A DNA stretch of 64,000 nt. Origin: Lyophyllum atratum (taxonomy: Eukaryota > Basidiomycota > Agaricomycetes > Agaricales > Lyophyllaceae). Each line of letters starts with the position of its first letter. The stretch's first letter is position 1. The stretch covers positions 186,001 through 250,000 of the forward strand of contig JACGCN010000023.1 in the NCBI GenBank assembly GCA_014905825.1, read 5' to 3'. Below, one piece after another: positions 35,915-47,515 of this stretch. Under the pieces are notes generated by a model that was given only the letters and a program-made list of their open reading frames with translations, was not told the DNA's origin and did no database searches. Position numbers and translations under genes: made by a program.

Positions 35915-35986
35915 GGAATACTCTTATTCACGGAGGGTTTTATCCCGCCCTCATTTCACCCCAGGACACCGCAGCTACCAACCACA

Positions 35987-38218
35987 ATGCCTGGAATCGC
36001 GCTCGACGTCCAAGCGGGTGTCGCCTCTTTTGTTTTCATTCTCTTCCTGTACCTCAAAGGACGCAAGAATCAGTCCAGCCTCCCTCTTCCTCCCGGTCCC
36101 AAGAAGCTGCCTCTCATTGGGAACCTGTTGGACCTGCCGACGACGTTCGAATGGAAAACATATCACAAGTGGTGCCAGGAGCATGGTGAGTATGCTTGGA
36201 AAACCAAGTGAATATCATAACATTAAACAATGTGCACTTCCCAGATTCCGATATCATCCATCTGAATGTGGCAGGGACGTCCATCATCATTCTTGACACG
36301 GCCGAAGCAGCGATGGAGCTTTTGGAAAAGAGGTCGTCGTTGTACTCCGGCAGGTGTGTGCGAAGCTTGACTGAGCCGAGAATACCATTCTAATCATCAC
36401 GCCGAACCCTATGAAGGCCGAGAATGCCTATGGTCAACGAGCTCATGGGATGGGACTTTGATTTCGCGTTCATGGATTATGGTGCGTGCTCCTCCTTACA
36501 TTCATTACATTTGTGGCTAATCTACTACTCCTTAGGTGATTACTGGTATGCATACTACAGCCCGCCATCGTGATAGTATCCCTGACGTTCCCTTCAGGCG
36601 CCAGCATCGTCGAGTGATGCACCAGTCGTTCCATCCGACTGCTGCCGTGCGCTTCCGTCCCCACGAGCTGAAGGCTACACACGGACTCCTTCGCCGGCTG
36701 CTTGACTCGCCCGATAAGCTCGAGGAAAGTTTGCGGTAGTGCGTATATCCGCAACCTCGATCCTTATGGAGGGCTAACACTTCTTCGTTATAGCATGGCC
36801 GGCGAGACGATCATGTCAATCGGATATGGACTGGAAATCCAGCCCACGAATGACAAGTACATCGAGACCGCGGAACACGGCATCAAGCCTCTGGTCGCGG
36901 CTGCGCTCCCCGGTGCATTCCTTGTTGACGTGCTCCCCATTCTCAAATACGTCCCGTCCTGGATGCCAGGCGCAGGGTTCCAGCGCAAGGCAAAGGAGTG
37001 GCGGAAGATGGCGCTGAACATGATCAATGTCCCTTACGATGCTGCGATGCGTAATATCGTGAGTTACATGATAATACGGGCTTGGTCCGCAATTGGGCTG
37101 TCATTCTGATCAACTTGGATAGAATAATGGAAACTACACTCCGTCATTCACGTCGTACAGTCTGGAGAACATGGATGAGGCGGGTGACCTGAAGGAACAG
37201 GAATATGTCATTAAGTCTACGGCGGGTACGATGTACGCTGGTGAGTTATCAGGCTGTTCCCCAAAGAACATATGCTAAACGGCCTGAAACCTAGCTGGTT
37301 CGGATACGGTACGTTTTGATTTGAAATTCTACAGTACAGTCCTCCATATCGTTCTTCACAGACAGTATCAGCGATCTCGTCGTGTATCCTTGGCTTACTC
37401 GACAACCCCGAAGCGTTCAGGAAAGCGCGAGAGGAAATGGACAGAGTAGTTCCACTAGGGGAACTACCGACCTTTGATGATGAAGCTTCTTTACCTTATA
37501 TTACCGCGCTCGTGAAGGAGACCCTACGGTGGCGGGATGTTACGCCAATTGGCAAGTCTTTTTAAAGATATCTTGCGTCTCCTAACCTTTTCCCTCCACC
37601 AGCCGTGCCGCATTACCTGCGCGTTGAAGACGAATACAAAGGCTACAGGCTACCTGCGAACTCGGTCATCGTAGCTAATGCTTGGTGAGTTACTTTTGCT
37701 GTATAGAAGTTCTTACCTAAAGTTATTCGATACGTAGGGCCATGCTACACAACGAGAAGGTCTATCCGGATCCGTTCCAGTTCAAACCCGAAAGATTCCT
37801 TACTAAGGACGGCAAGTTGAACCCAGCGACCAGGGACCCAGCCCATGCAGCATTCGGATTTGGACGACGGTGAGCGCTTCGTTGTCGTTTTGCTTCGCAC
37901 ATCTAAGCGTCTCTCAGGATATGCCCTGGGCGTTATATGGCATTCTCAGCTGTCTGGATCGCAGTCGCTTCCATTATTGCTACCTTTGATATCACCAAGG
38001 CTGTGGACGAGAATGGAGAAGTTATCGAGCCGTCTCATGAATACACTTCTGCCTTAATCTGGTAAGTCTTTACTCCCAGTGGCTTCACTGATGAGTGGCT
38101 TCGTCTGACAGTCTTGTTTACCAGCATGCCTCTTCCTTTCAAATGTTCTATCAAGCCGAGGTCGAAGGAAGCCGAAGCTTCGATTCGGGCAACGGTTAAT
38201 GAGGAGTACTATCATTGA
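35987..38218 (+). CDS. Cytochrome P450 monooxygenase
   Basis: About a dozen exons encode roughly 500 residues. An N-terminal membrane anchor (AGVASFVFILFLYL) is followed by the Pro-rich hinge LPLPPGPKKLPLIGN. The C-helix WRQHRRVMHQSF, the I-helix AGSDTTVSAI, the ExxR motif KETLRW, the PERF region and the heme loop FGFGRRICPGRYMA with its Cys ligand are all present, so the enzyme should be active at the ER. It oxidises a small molecule with NADPH-P450 reductase; the substrate is unknown. The I-helix lies partly on a 14-base microexon (37295-37308). The intron at 37552-37602 has a GC donor (GCAAGT). The stop overlaps the first unit of a 20-base tandem repeat. A truncated relative lies 1 kb upstream. 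The layout resembles the Agaricomycete P450s annotated as O-methylsterigmatocystin oxidoreductase-like. Confidence 0.9.
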
Positions 38219-38260
38219 ACGAGGAGTACTATCATTGAATGAGGAGGACTATTATTGAAG
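38201..38260. repeat. Three tandem copies of a 20-base unit at the P450 stop
   Basis: Units GAGGAGTACTATCATTGAAC, GAGGAGTACTATCATTGAAT and a third with three changes follow each other directly. The first contains the last P450 codons and stop, so the repeat probably grew out of the gene end. Confidence 0.85.
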
Positions 38261-38510
38261 TACGCTACACACGCTCCTTACATTTCTTTTCATTACATTT
38301 CTTCCACAACGTACTGCCACTCCAATGTTACTCAGTTAGTACGACTGTCTGCTTAGTGGACCTTCACCAGGTCCGGGAGGCTCGGGTCGCTGTTTGGTTT
38401 CAAGGTGTTCGCCAAACTACCTCGCCCTAAGTAGTACCTGGCCCATAGAGCCCATACCTAATCTTCATCAACAACGGTGTCGAGCAGCTTCATCTCGAAG
38501 CCGCCCTACG

Positions 38511-39503
38511 ATGGAAACGAACTTCCCTAATCTACGCGATTTCGCGCTACATGTATACTGGACGCAGAATAACTGCGACAACACCCTGGATAATGCACAG
38601 CTGGAAACTCGGTGTCCGCTCGACAATGGGCGACACGATTGCACGCCCATCTCCACGTGCTTTGCCACCAATCAGCTCGACAGACTTCCCCTAGAACTTC
38701 TCACCGAGGTCTTGCTGCGGCTAGATATTCCTTCCTTGACTCGCTTCCGAGGCCTCAACCGCCGCGCAATGGAGCTCGTCAACTCGGTCCACCAGTACGC
38801 CACAATCATCGAGCATTGCCCTAACATCATCCGCGCCATTGTCAGCATCCAGGCGGATGGGTTTGACTGCTGCACACTGTACAGAACGCTTTGTACAAGC
38901 CGGTGTTTCACGTGCGATCGCTTTGGCGACCATCTCTATCTTATAGACTGTCGCCGCGTCTGCTACTTCTGTTTTAACCAACGGGCGGAATACTTCCCCC
39001 TCACGAGTCGCGAAGCATCCAAGTTCTTCACGCCCGTCGCAGGGCCACGGAGCAAGGCTAAAAGCTCTCGCAAACTCTTGGAGTTGGCGAAACCTCCAAG
39101 CATCCTGAGCCTGCCCGGGCAATACTGTGGTGCTTGGTTCAACAGGCCCGGGGCGGGGTTGCGGACGAAGCGAGTTCGACTCTACGATCGCCGGACAGTG
39201 GTCCAGAGTCTGACGGGCAGTGGTCTCCCAAAGTCGGACAATACCACCAGGGAACCTAAGCGATACATGGCCATCATCTCCGCCCCGGTTCTGCTTGATG
39301 CTGGCCGGCAGGTCGACCACGGGGTCTTCTGCGTCGGCTGCAGGGACGGGGACGAGATTTACGAGAATACTGGCAAGCACTTCAGAATCAAATACATGAT
39401 GGAAGACATACCAGAGCACATCGCGAGATATGGACGATTGGAGAGGACGTCGATGCTTTATAACAAGTTCGTGCACGTTACCAAAGACCAGATCACGCCG
39501 TAG
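38511..39503 (+). CDS. F-box protein with a Cys-rich segment
   Basis: A single-exon frame from METNFPNLRDFALHVY gives 330 residues; the same frame is open upstream to 38394 without an ATG that I trust. An F-box lies at about 56-90: LDRLPLELLTEVLLRLDIPS followed by RFRGLNRRAMELV. Next comes a Cys-rich block at about 125-150 (CFTCDRFGDHLYLIDC, CYFC), with two CxxC pairs that could bind zinc, and a further CVGC pair near the C-terminus. F-box proteins bring substrates to SCF ubiquitin ligases through Skp1. The Cys block resembles one seen in many fungal F-box proteins. Substrate unknown. The lack of introns is unusual beside its neighbours. Confidence 0.75.
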   Translation: METNFPNLRDFALHVYWTQNNCDNTLDNAQLETRCPLDNGRHDCTPISTCFATNQLDRLPLELLTEVLLRLDIPSLTRFRGLNRRAMELVNSVHQYATIIEHCPNIIRAIVSIQADGFDCCTLYRTLCTSRCFTCDRFGDHLYLIDCRRVCYFCFNQRAEYFPLTSREASKFFTPVAGPRSKAKSSRKLLELAKPPSILSLPGQYCGAWFNRPGAGLRTKRVRLYDRRTVVQSLTGSGLPKSDNTTREPKRYMAIISAPVLLDAGRQVDHGVFCVGCRDGDEIYENTGKHFRIKYMMEDIPEHIARYGRLERTSMLYNKFVHVTKDQITP

Positions 39504-40088
39504 TCAGTTTTCTGGCTTCTCCTTATGAGGGACATGGCTACCACGTTCAGGTTTGTACGGAGTACCTGTGTCATAATAAAATCCCAACCCCTGCAATTGG
39601 ACTCTTCCTACTTAACAAAACTGCAGCTACTGGTTATTCCCATTCGACTCTTGGTCGGAGATAGCCTTTAAGTACCGAAAACGAATCTTTCGCAAGCTTC
39701 TATGACTGTCGACTAGAGTTCAAAATCATAATGCACCGTGCAGTGGCTACACACGTGTCTGGTATTCGCTGTGCCTGGACCTGGCCACCGAGCTTGTTGT
39801 CAAACACATCGTTGGCTACATCGCCGCCGCCTCGCAACGCGTCCATCTTCTACCTCTAGACATCGTAGCCCGCGGCGAGCTCCAAGCTTGAAGAACAGTC
39901 GAAAAGGCATGTGCTCCGGCTATAAATATTGTCTTACCGCATCGCTGAATGTCTGGTCAGGATGCTTCTTCACGCACGTGTGCCCATGTCCTTCTCCACT
40001 GGCACTGGCAGTCGTAGCCCCTGAAGGCTCAAGATATAAGTTGAACGACGTTGGCACCTGATCGACCCCTTTACACCTTGCAATCGCG
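39504..40088. other. Intergenic; likely promoter of the metallophosphoesterase
   Basis: A TATAAAT at 39921-39927 is possible but rather far (about 165 bases) from the downstream ATG. No gene is seen. Confidence 0.35.
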
Positions 40089-41781
40089 ATGAGGGCGTCA
40101 CTAGTGTCTTGGGTTTCTCTGGGGCTGTTGGGAACGACCGCGGTGAATGCTGCACCTCGTAAGTTCAATGCACATTCTTTTCACTGGCATATGCATATTG
40201 AAACAGGGCTAGAGCATACTTTTTCCAGAAGCGTCGAGCATGCCGACCTCAACCCATATCCAACCAAGCCTCGTCTTACTTTCCGATCCGATGGGACGTT
40301 CAAACTGACCGTATTTTCGGACCTACACTATGGAGAGAACCCCTGGGATGACTGGGGTCCGGAGCAGGATTTGAACAGCACTCGTTTGATGAAAGCCGTC
40401 CTAAAAGATGAGAAGCCGGACTATGTGTATGTTCATCTACTATCCCATCTTCTATGAATTCTTGCTAAATTCAAACACGACAGTGTTTTGAACGGTGACT
40501 TGATTACGGGCGAGAGTACGTGTTCGAAAGGATTTTTCGATGCTAAACACTCAAGAAGTCGACAGACACGTTCAAAGAAAATTCGACAACCCTCATCGAT
40601 GAAATCGTTGCTCCGCTCAACAACGCTAAGGTCCCTTTTTCCTCGTCGCATGGGGTAACTTTGCTCGTACTCTCATTTTGACTACGCATTGACGAACCTT
40701 CCGCAGAACCACGATAACCAAGCAAACATCACTCATGCCGAAGAGATTTTACGTGAACAGCAGGTCGCACCGCTGAGTTATACGCGTATGGCGCCCCCTG
40801 GCGTTGGAGGAATCGGTGGACCAGGAAACTATTGGGTGCCCGTAAGTCATACATTTTTTCTGGCCCCTTTCTTATCCTCAACATGTCATCCCGAAGATTT
40901 ACCGACAGAAGAGCGGTACGTTCGCAGCTTCTGTAAGACCGCTGAGCGTGTCTCAACATTCCTGCCAGACGTCGCCCCTGTCCTTATTCTCTGGATCTTC
41001 GATTCACGAGGAGGATTTTCCGCGGGCCCCAACTCCACGAGATTACCAGACTGGGTTGATCCTTCGGTTGGAGACTGGATCCAGTCAGAGACTCGCGCGA
41101 TGAATGCTGCGTGGGGACCGGCTGAGAAGCGCGGCGCCGTAGCCTTTGCTCACATTCCACCGTACGTCATCATAGTGTCCTCAGTCAATTCATATCCCTA
41201 ACGTAACTTTTCAGACATGTCGCGACTGACCTCCAACTCGGCTTGGATAGCGAGCAAAATCCGGGTCTCAACGGTATGACTATGCCACCTTCACATCTTC
41301 GATATCGATTGAATTGACTATGGCCCCAGCCGATTTGCTTGATGGTGTAGGGTCAGTCCAAGCCACAACTGTCGCCTCGGACAGTGGCAAAGACGACGCG
41401 TTCTGGGACGCCGTGGCGAAGAACATAGAGAACCTCCATGCCGTCATCTCAGGACACGGTAAGATCCTTTTTTGACGCGCCTCGTCTGGTAATCCTCACT
41501 CCATGTAATTCAGACCACGGAAACGAGTGGTGTGCCCGCGATCGCGCCAAGGACGTGATATTCTGCTTTGATAAACACTCAGGGTTTGTCGCCTTTTCCG
41601 CTCTCTGGTCTGTTTGATTGACGACTGTTATAGTTACGGCGGATACACTGGGGATGGGTGGGGTCACGGCGTGCGTAACTTGCTTTTCGAGTCTGCTGAC
41701 CCCAGAGATGGGGTGGAGACGTGGATTAGGCTGGAGGCTGGGGAGACGCGTGCGAGGATTATGTTGAATAAGAAGTATTAG
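40089..41781 (+). CDS. Secreted calcineurin-like metallophosphoesterase
   Basis: A gene of about ten exons with a signal peptide (VSWVSLGLLGTTAVNA). The metallophosphatase motifs appear in order: TVFSDLHYGENPW (D-x-H), VLNGDLITGE (GDxxx), GNHDN read across an intron (GNHD), then FAHIPPHV and AVISGHDHGNEW (GHxH), followed by GYGGYTGDGWGHG. These residues bind the di-metal centre. The layout matches fungal secreted or vacuolar Dcr2-like phosphatases and purple-acid-phosphatase relatives, with a length near 400-420 residues. The substrate is unknown. Introns are short GT-AG, and the last exon ends at 41781. A second, broken copy lies inverted at 54863-56593 and keeps the same exon plan. This copy has all metal ligands and no stop, so it is the functional one. 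Confidence 0.85.
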
Positions 41782-42747
41782 TTGAATTTGAAGTAAGGGC
41801 CTTCGCTATGTTTCGTGCCATCAGCTCTGATGACAGTTTAACAGGCTGTCGCGATACGGATCGGGAATTGTCCAGATGGTTCAAGATACTATCGAAATTG
41901 ACATCGTGTTGAAGCGCGAAAACGATAAAAGATGACTTACGGAGTTCCTTGCACCATTTGTCTCCCATTCAACGCTTTTCGGCATGTCCAAATATTTCCA
42001 GTCAGAGGCCTCTTTTTTGGACCTCATAGCGGACCCCATAGCAAGGCAAATCATGAGCCATGGCCCGACACCTGAGACAGACATCAAGAACCAAGGCCAA
42101 GGAGGTCACAGCAAAGAGTTTCTGGACAGTCAGCGTAGGAAGAGACACAAGGGAAGGCTGAAGAGGTTCCGCGCCCGTGTCATTGCCAGTTATTCAAACC
42201 CTTTAGTTCGCAGAGGTTGGCGGTCGAACACGCTTACGACATGGGACTGAGACAGAGTCTCTAGTTCAAACAGGGCAAGCGTTTCGCAAGGACAGGCTGA
42301 TGGCTGCGCGGACATATAATTTGATACATTCCAGGTGTCAATTCGTAGATGCAATGTCTCCAACGTTCCTCGTGGCTTTTAGGAGACTAAGCATATCGCA
42401 TAGCCCTGCTGTGCCTTTCCAGTGACAGATTGTTTTTGCTCGTCGGAATCAGTACAAGTCGTAAGCACCCACAGATCCTTCGAATTCTTCTGCTCATGTT
42501 CTCCTTTACGCATTGAGGCAGGCGGAAGTTAGAAGCATGGGATGCTAAAGCCTCATAAAGGGTATCTGAGGAAAACAAGTGGTGTGGCTGTGCCGTACTT
42601 CCTTTCTTCGACAACAACTGCCATCACGGCCTCATCTATGAAGCGATGAGCGTCAACATCCTGTGCGGGTTCAAGCAGCTCTATAGCCACGGGGGATTCG
42701 TTTAAAAGCTCCTCTATTCTCTATCACAAGATGGCGCGACGCAGGAT
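41782..42747. other. Intergenic; no supported gene
   Basis: Open frames (41984-42250 plus, 42387-42617 minus) show no domain and no consistent splicing. The right end is the upstream region of the USP8-dimer kinase. Confidence 0.35.
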
Positions 42748-45517
42748 ATGTTTACCCCTCAGGCTCACCATGACAGGGATCACGACCCTCAACGTTCATT
42801 GACGATCCTCGGGCTCGTGGAAATAGCCATCAGGGAACTATGGGATAAGGAAATAGACATCAAGTTTCTCCTACGCGACGCAGAGAATTGCAGAAAAGGT
42901 GGACACGCGAACCTGTCAGCAGGCGATCTTGAGCGTGAGTTCATCTTCTTGGCAAGGGCTGCCATGCTCGCTCTGGAGAAAATACCCGCGCATCGCGACT
43001 TCGCGACGTATCTCAGCTCTTCACAGCGTCATAACCTTAAACTGGTGAGTCACAGTATCTTTTGGAGTCGGTGATGCTAACGTTACATATTGGAAAGCAC
43101 GGGAAGGAGCTCCTCTTTTACTTGGAGGAGCTTAGGCTAGTGCTCGTTGAGCGCTACAGAGCATGGTCCAACGCCCAGAAACAGAACAGTTCAACTCAGG
43201 CAAAGATACCGGCATTGGCATCGCGTCAGGACGGACGAGCAGACAAAACGAAGCAGGCGGACCAAGGGGATGTTGTGGGAGGAGTGCATGATTTACCCAG
43301 CTGGGCACAGCTCTCGCCGGAGGACGTCTTGACCCGCAGGCAGTCGCTGCGCACCAACCGCGACACCCAGGCGACGCGGGGCCACTCCTCGCCAGATGAT
43401 CACGGGAGGCGGAGAGGGGAAGGACCTCGGCTTGGACACGAAGTATTGGCTGATGCGGCACAGCTTTCGACCATCTCTTCATCCGGGCCACTTCCGCAGT
43501 ACTTTACCCCACGTCCTTTAGGGCGAGCTAAAGCTCGCAGGGTCAGGAACCCTCCGAGTATATTTACGGACCCGCAAGAGCCACCTCAAGGCGAACCCGA
43601 CGCGCCTTTGGAAGTGTTATCTCCGCTGGTCTTTTCCCCTTCCATCATTCCAGACGTCACCTTGGGAGAAGGAGCGGTAGAGGCAACGGATTTACCGGAA
43701 CTGCATGCCACACGCCATGGATTGAAGCGAGCTCCACCGCCGAACGAAACAGGCCATCTCAAGGTCGCAACTCCAACATCACAAGGACCATTGACCAGCG
43801 AAGGCAACAAGCCTGTAAAGCCATCATGCCCTCCGCTCCTGGGCCCGTCTCCTCGAAAGGTTAATTTACGAGATGCAAGCCCAGCCCCGGCGGTCATATC
43901 ACAGTCGCGTACCGCTGATCAGAGGATGACTCCCCTACAATATGCAGAACTGGATGTACCGTCACCCATGAAACCTCATGAGAAGATCAGGGCACTTGTA
44001 GCACGTTTATCAGTTGTGTTCGACGACGTTCAGCAGTACCGACAACTCTTGAGCTCCCGCGACTTCCAAGCCCAGCGACTCCTTGATGCATTCCAGATAG
44101 TAAGTCATAACGATTCTACTTTACTTCTCCTTATGCTAAGTTTGTTCGCAGCTATTGGATACCCTTTGTCTCAATGGAAAGTTCAGGCGAAACCTCGTTG
44201 TTGCGACGCAGAGGCTTTCGAGAACCGCAGGGCTTTATCCTACTTGCTATAGCCTGGGCGACGTTGAGCTTGTGGGCGATCATCCCGTCGCTGCGGGCGG
44301 GTTTGCAGACATCCATAGGGGGCGCTTTCTTGGGCATGCTGTGTGTCTGAAAGTCATCCGGGTCTATCAGACATCTCACATCCACTCTTTCTTAAAGGTG
44401 TCGACCTTCCCAAACTACATGCGACTCGTGACCTAACCACGTTTTTGGACAGCAATTTTCTGCGGAGGCTATCCTATGGGGACAATTGTCGCATCCGAAT
44501 GTTCTTCCCATTTATGGGCTGTATCGGTACGGCTCACGACCGTGCCTGGTCTCCCCGTGGATGGAGAACGGGGATCTCAACAGTTTCCTGAGTCGATATC
44601 CTCAGACGAATAGGATCCTCTTGGTAGGCCTATATCATTTATCGCACTCCAGCACTTTCGTTGACCGGGTGTACAGGTATCAGATGTGGCATCAGGCGTA
44701 GACTATCTTCACACCAACGACATAATTCACGGCGATCTGAAAGGGGTAAGTCCTTCAATTCCCCGTATGACGTTGACTTATCCGCGCTGCAGGCGAATAT
44801 TCTCGTCAGCAGCTCTTGGCGGGCTGTTCTTGCCGATTTTGGACTTTCTTCGGTGTCGGATACGAATATCTTGCACTGGACTTCACACTCGTCCGTGGGT
44901 TCCAAGGGAGGCTCCATCCGATGGCAGGCTCCAGAACTATTCGATATTGATAACGACGATATTGTGGACAATAGCAAAGCCAGTGACGTATACGCCTTCT
45001 CTTGCGTATGTTACGAGGTATGTTGTGTTCTTCCGCCTTCCGCCTTCCGATCCGTATCTAATCTTTGTTCTGCTAGATCTTCACCGGTAATATCCCCTTC
45101 TTTGAGGTCCCACGAGACTCTGCGGTCATGTCGAAGGTCAAAGCTGGTGCTCGGCCCTCACGCCCGCCAGTCTTGAGCCCCGCTTGGGCATCATGGGGTC
45201 TCACAGACATCATTTGGGCCCTGATGCGGGCGTGTTGGAATACGGACCCGAATCAACGACCGACAATCCAAAGTATCGTGACGCAGCATGCTTCGAAGGT
45301 GACCGTGGACGACCGGCAGTCCGAACGCCGAAATTTCCTTGCTCCTGCACATTTTCGTGACTCTGTCGTGCGAGGGGCGGATTTATTGTCTGTTCACAAG
45401 CTGGAGGCCTTTCTTGGCAAAAGTGGGAGGGTCCCTGATGCGACCGCTCAGTTTGCATCGCTATCAGCATATGCCCTGCGGTGGCATCAGTGTTACTGGC
45501 TAACGCCCGCCTACTGA
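42748..45517 (+). CDS. USP8-dimer / protein kinase chimera
   Basis: Seven exons (42748-43044, 43098-44099, 44152-44397, 44453-44623, 44677-44745, 44793-45017, 45077-45517) give 816 residues. Residues about 25-130 resemble the USP8-dimer domain (FLLRDAENCRKGGH, LALEKIPAHRDFATYL, KELLFYLEELRLVLVERY). A disordered Pro-rich linker of about 270 residues follows, then the family helix LVARLSVVFDDVQQYRQLL and a kinase domain at about 470-745: AAGGFADIHRG, VCLKVIRVYQ, CLVSPWMENGDL, IIHGDLKGANILV, LADFGLS, RWQAPELF and SDVYAFSCVCYE. Catalytic Lys, Asp and DFG are present, and the loop is HGD. Compared with the 20.7 kb paralogue it lacks the Sel1 array, so the two differ mainly in the middle. Kinase exon sizes are identical to the other two copies. 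Confidence 0.83.
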
Positions 45518-46027
45518 TCATGGGTCGCTTCGCTTGGACGGGGATGCCGATATTTCAAAACGCAGAGAATCTCATGAACGAGGGACTATCATGTTATACA
45601 GAAGCATTGTGGGGATCTATGTATATAGGTGAGTGCCGATCTCTATCACCTCTCACTAACATTAGAAGACTGATTTTTCTTTCTTCCTCCTTAGGCTCAT
45701 TGTATCTATTGCGACCTATTTGCCTTTACTCGCGCGATATATATGTTACCTTCTTACCGTCACAATCTCCTTATTGCCGAAAGTACTTTGATAAGGACAA
45801 TCGCGATGCCCCATGAGTGAGTACTCAGGAGACAGGGGACGGCAACGAGAGCAGTCAAAGTATTGAGAGACAGTTGCGACGGCTTCAGAGTAGGAGGTAC
45901 CGTCGAGCGTTATGGAGCGCAAAGGTTTGCCACACAAGAAGTTCCCTGATTCAAATTGTTCCAAGTTTCCGGGCGAGCAAGTGGAAGAAGGGCCCATCGG
46001 ATAGTGATGACAGTCGATACCAGCATG
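45518..46027. other. Intergenic before tRNA-Leu
   Basis: 3' flank of the kinase and 5' flank of the tRNA. No gene recognised. Confidence 0.4.
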
Positions 46028-46157
46028 GGTGAGATGGCCGAGCGGTCTAAGGCGCCAGACTAAGGATCAAAGCAGTTGCTGCTTTCAGAAGAGTGGGATT
46101 TCGTCCCACACTCTCATCTGGTCCTCCGGGGCGTGGGTTCGAATCCCACTCTCATCA
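46028..46157 (+). tRNA. tRNA-Leu (anticodon AAG) with a 50-base intron
   Basis: The acceptor stem GGTGAGA pairs with TCTCATC (one G-T), and the discriminator is A. The D-arm GCCGAGCGGTCTAAGGC is typical of Leu/Ser tRNAs. The anticodon stem CCAGA pairs with TCTGG after removal of an intron, and the loop CTAAGGA carries AAG. A long variable arm and a T-arm GTGGG-TTCGAAT-CCCAC follow. The intron, about 50 bases after position 37, contains two hairpins: AAAGCAG-TTG-CTGCTTT and GTGGGA-TTTCG-TCCCAC. The gene ends 56 bases before the ATG of the next protein gene. Confidence 0.88.
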
Positions 46158-46213
46158 CTGTTTTTGCTCTCTGTACCTTGTTCTTCGTGAGCTCCAAGAA
46201 AAAATTCGCATCT

Positions 46214-47515
46214 ATGGATCCTTTCTCGGGTTCGCAACCCCAGCTATGGTTGTCCCAGAGCAAATACGACGGACCTATCATGCTGGTCAATAATGATGAC
46301 TCCAGCTTCATGTTTTCCATTGTACTCGACGGTGACGCCCAGAAACACTTTGCTGACATACGATTAGTGATCGTTTACAAGGAAGGCGGTAAATTGAAAA
46401 ACATGGTATGTCTATAACTAACATCGCGGACGTCATGGAAGTCATATCTATCACAGAAATTCGTAGATCGCTTCGAATCTAACAAATTCGGGATCTATCC
46501 CAGTTATCGGAAACAGTTAACCCAACATCGTGACACAATTGGCCAAGCCAAATCCGAATCTCTGCCTCAGGAAAGGCAGACTCGCCGTCTCTGTGTTGTG
46601 GTTCTGGAACTCGTGGATCACAGCAGTCATTCGATCCATCACATAAGACTACAGCACTGTCCACAATCCACCTTCGACGGCTTTCGCGTTGCCTATGATC
46701 GTGCACATTCTTCGACGTCTGTGGTATCTCTTCTAGAGAGTACACACACCCTCGACGCGCCAAGAAGACCAATAATGAGACAAGTCGGAGGCTCCTGGGG
46801 TCAACTTTCGGCATACAGTATCAGAATCCTTCCGATTAACCATCACCGGTTGTCAATTGACTTCCCCCGCGATGTCGTTCGCCGAATCGCCTATTGCGCT
46901 ACAGAACACCAACGCTACGGTTGGCGCGCTCAGCTATGGTCGATGGGCTTAGTCTGTAAATCTTGGTCCCACGTCCTCGACCTTTTCTTCTTCTATCTCC
47001 CCGAATTTAGCGGACACAATCGAGCGAGCGCCATCAGCATTTCCATTTCCCGCTCTTTGGAAGCAAACATGGCACGAGGAAAACTGATCAGTGGTTTCTC
47101 CCATTACAATTACACGGACTTCACAAACGCAGAGGAAGGTACTTATCTCCAGAATAGCAGAGCATTCATGACGATCCTATCACTGGCGACATCAATGACG
47201 GACGTATTTTTCTCCGTCACCCACCCCTCTTTTGCAGCGGACCTGATAGAAGTGCTCTCCCGGTTGCGGAAAGTCAAGAAATGTTCTGTTCAAGGCTTCC
47301 CCAATCAGCAGGGCAATAACATCCGCAATCACTGGCACATATTGCTGCTCACTGAAATCCAACGATTTATTGCTAGCTGGCCTGGTCTGCAAACCTTAGA
47401 GTTATGCTACTGGAAGAACTCGCACCACATAGAGTGTGTAATTTCCATCTTTATGTTTTCGCTGCTTCAGGAACTCAACCACGGTGTTCCCCCTTCTTTC
47501 CAACCACCTACATAG
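46214..47515 (+). CDS. F-box-like protein, N-terminal part
   Basis: Exon 1 (46214-46405, from MDPFSGSQPQLWLSQSKY) joins by a GT-AG intron to a long exon from 46457, giving about 415 residues if read to the stop at 47515. A novel N-terminal segment of about 190 residues (MFSIVLDGDAQKHFADIRL, RLCVVVLELVDHS) precedes an F-box-like stretch (IDFPRDVVRRIAYCA, WSMGLVCKSWSHVLDLF). Then come helices typical of fungal F-box/LRR proteins (DLIEVLSRLRKVKKCSVQGF, WPGLQTLELCYW). A 37-base intron at 47434-47470 would keep the frame in a further exon and lead towards the LRR-like segment at 47831-48379, so the two may be one gene. The function would be substrate choice by an SCF ligase, if the F-box call holds. 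An interaction partner cannot be inferred. Confidence 0.55.

Noticed and set aside
38721..39476. A 251-residue minus-strand frame
   Set aside because: It is the antisense of the F-box gene, whose sense frame shows an F-box and CxxC pairs. The minus frame has no motif.
43132..43491. Minus-strand frame in the linker of the 42.7 kb kinase
   Set aside because: It lies opposite a Pro-rich linker in a gene with consistent phase. Composition alone makes it open.
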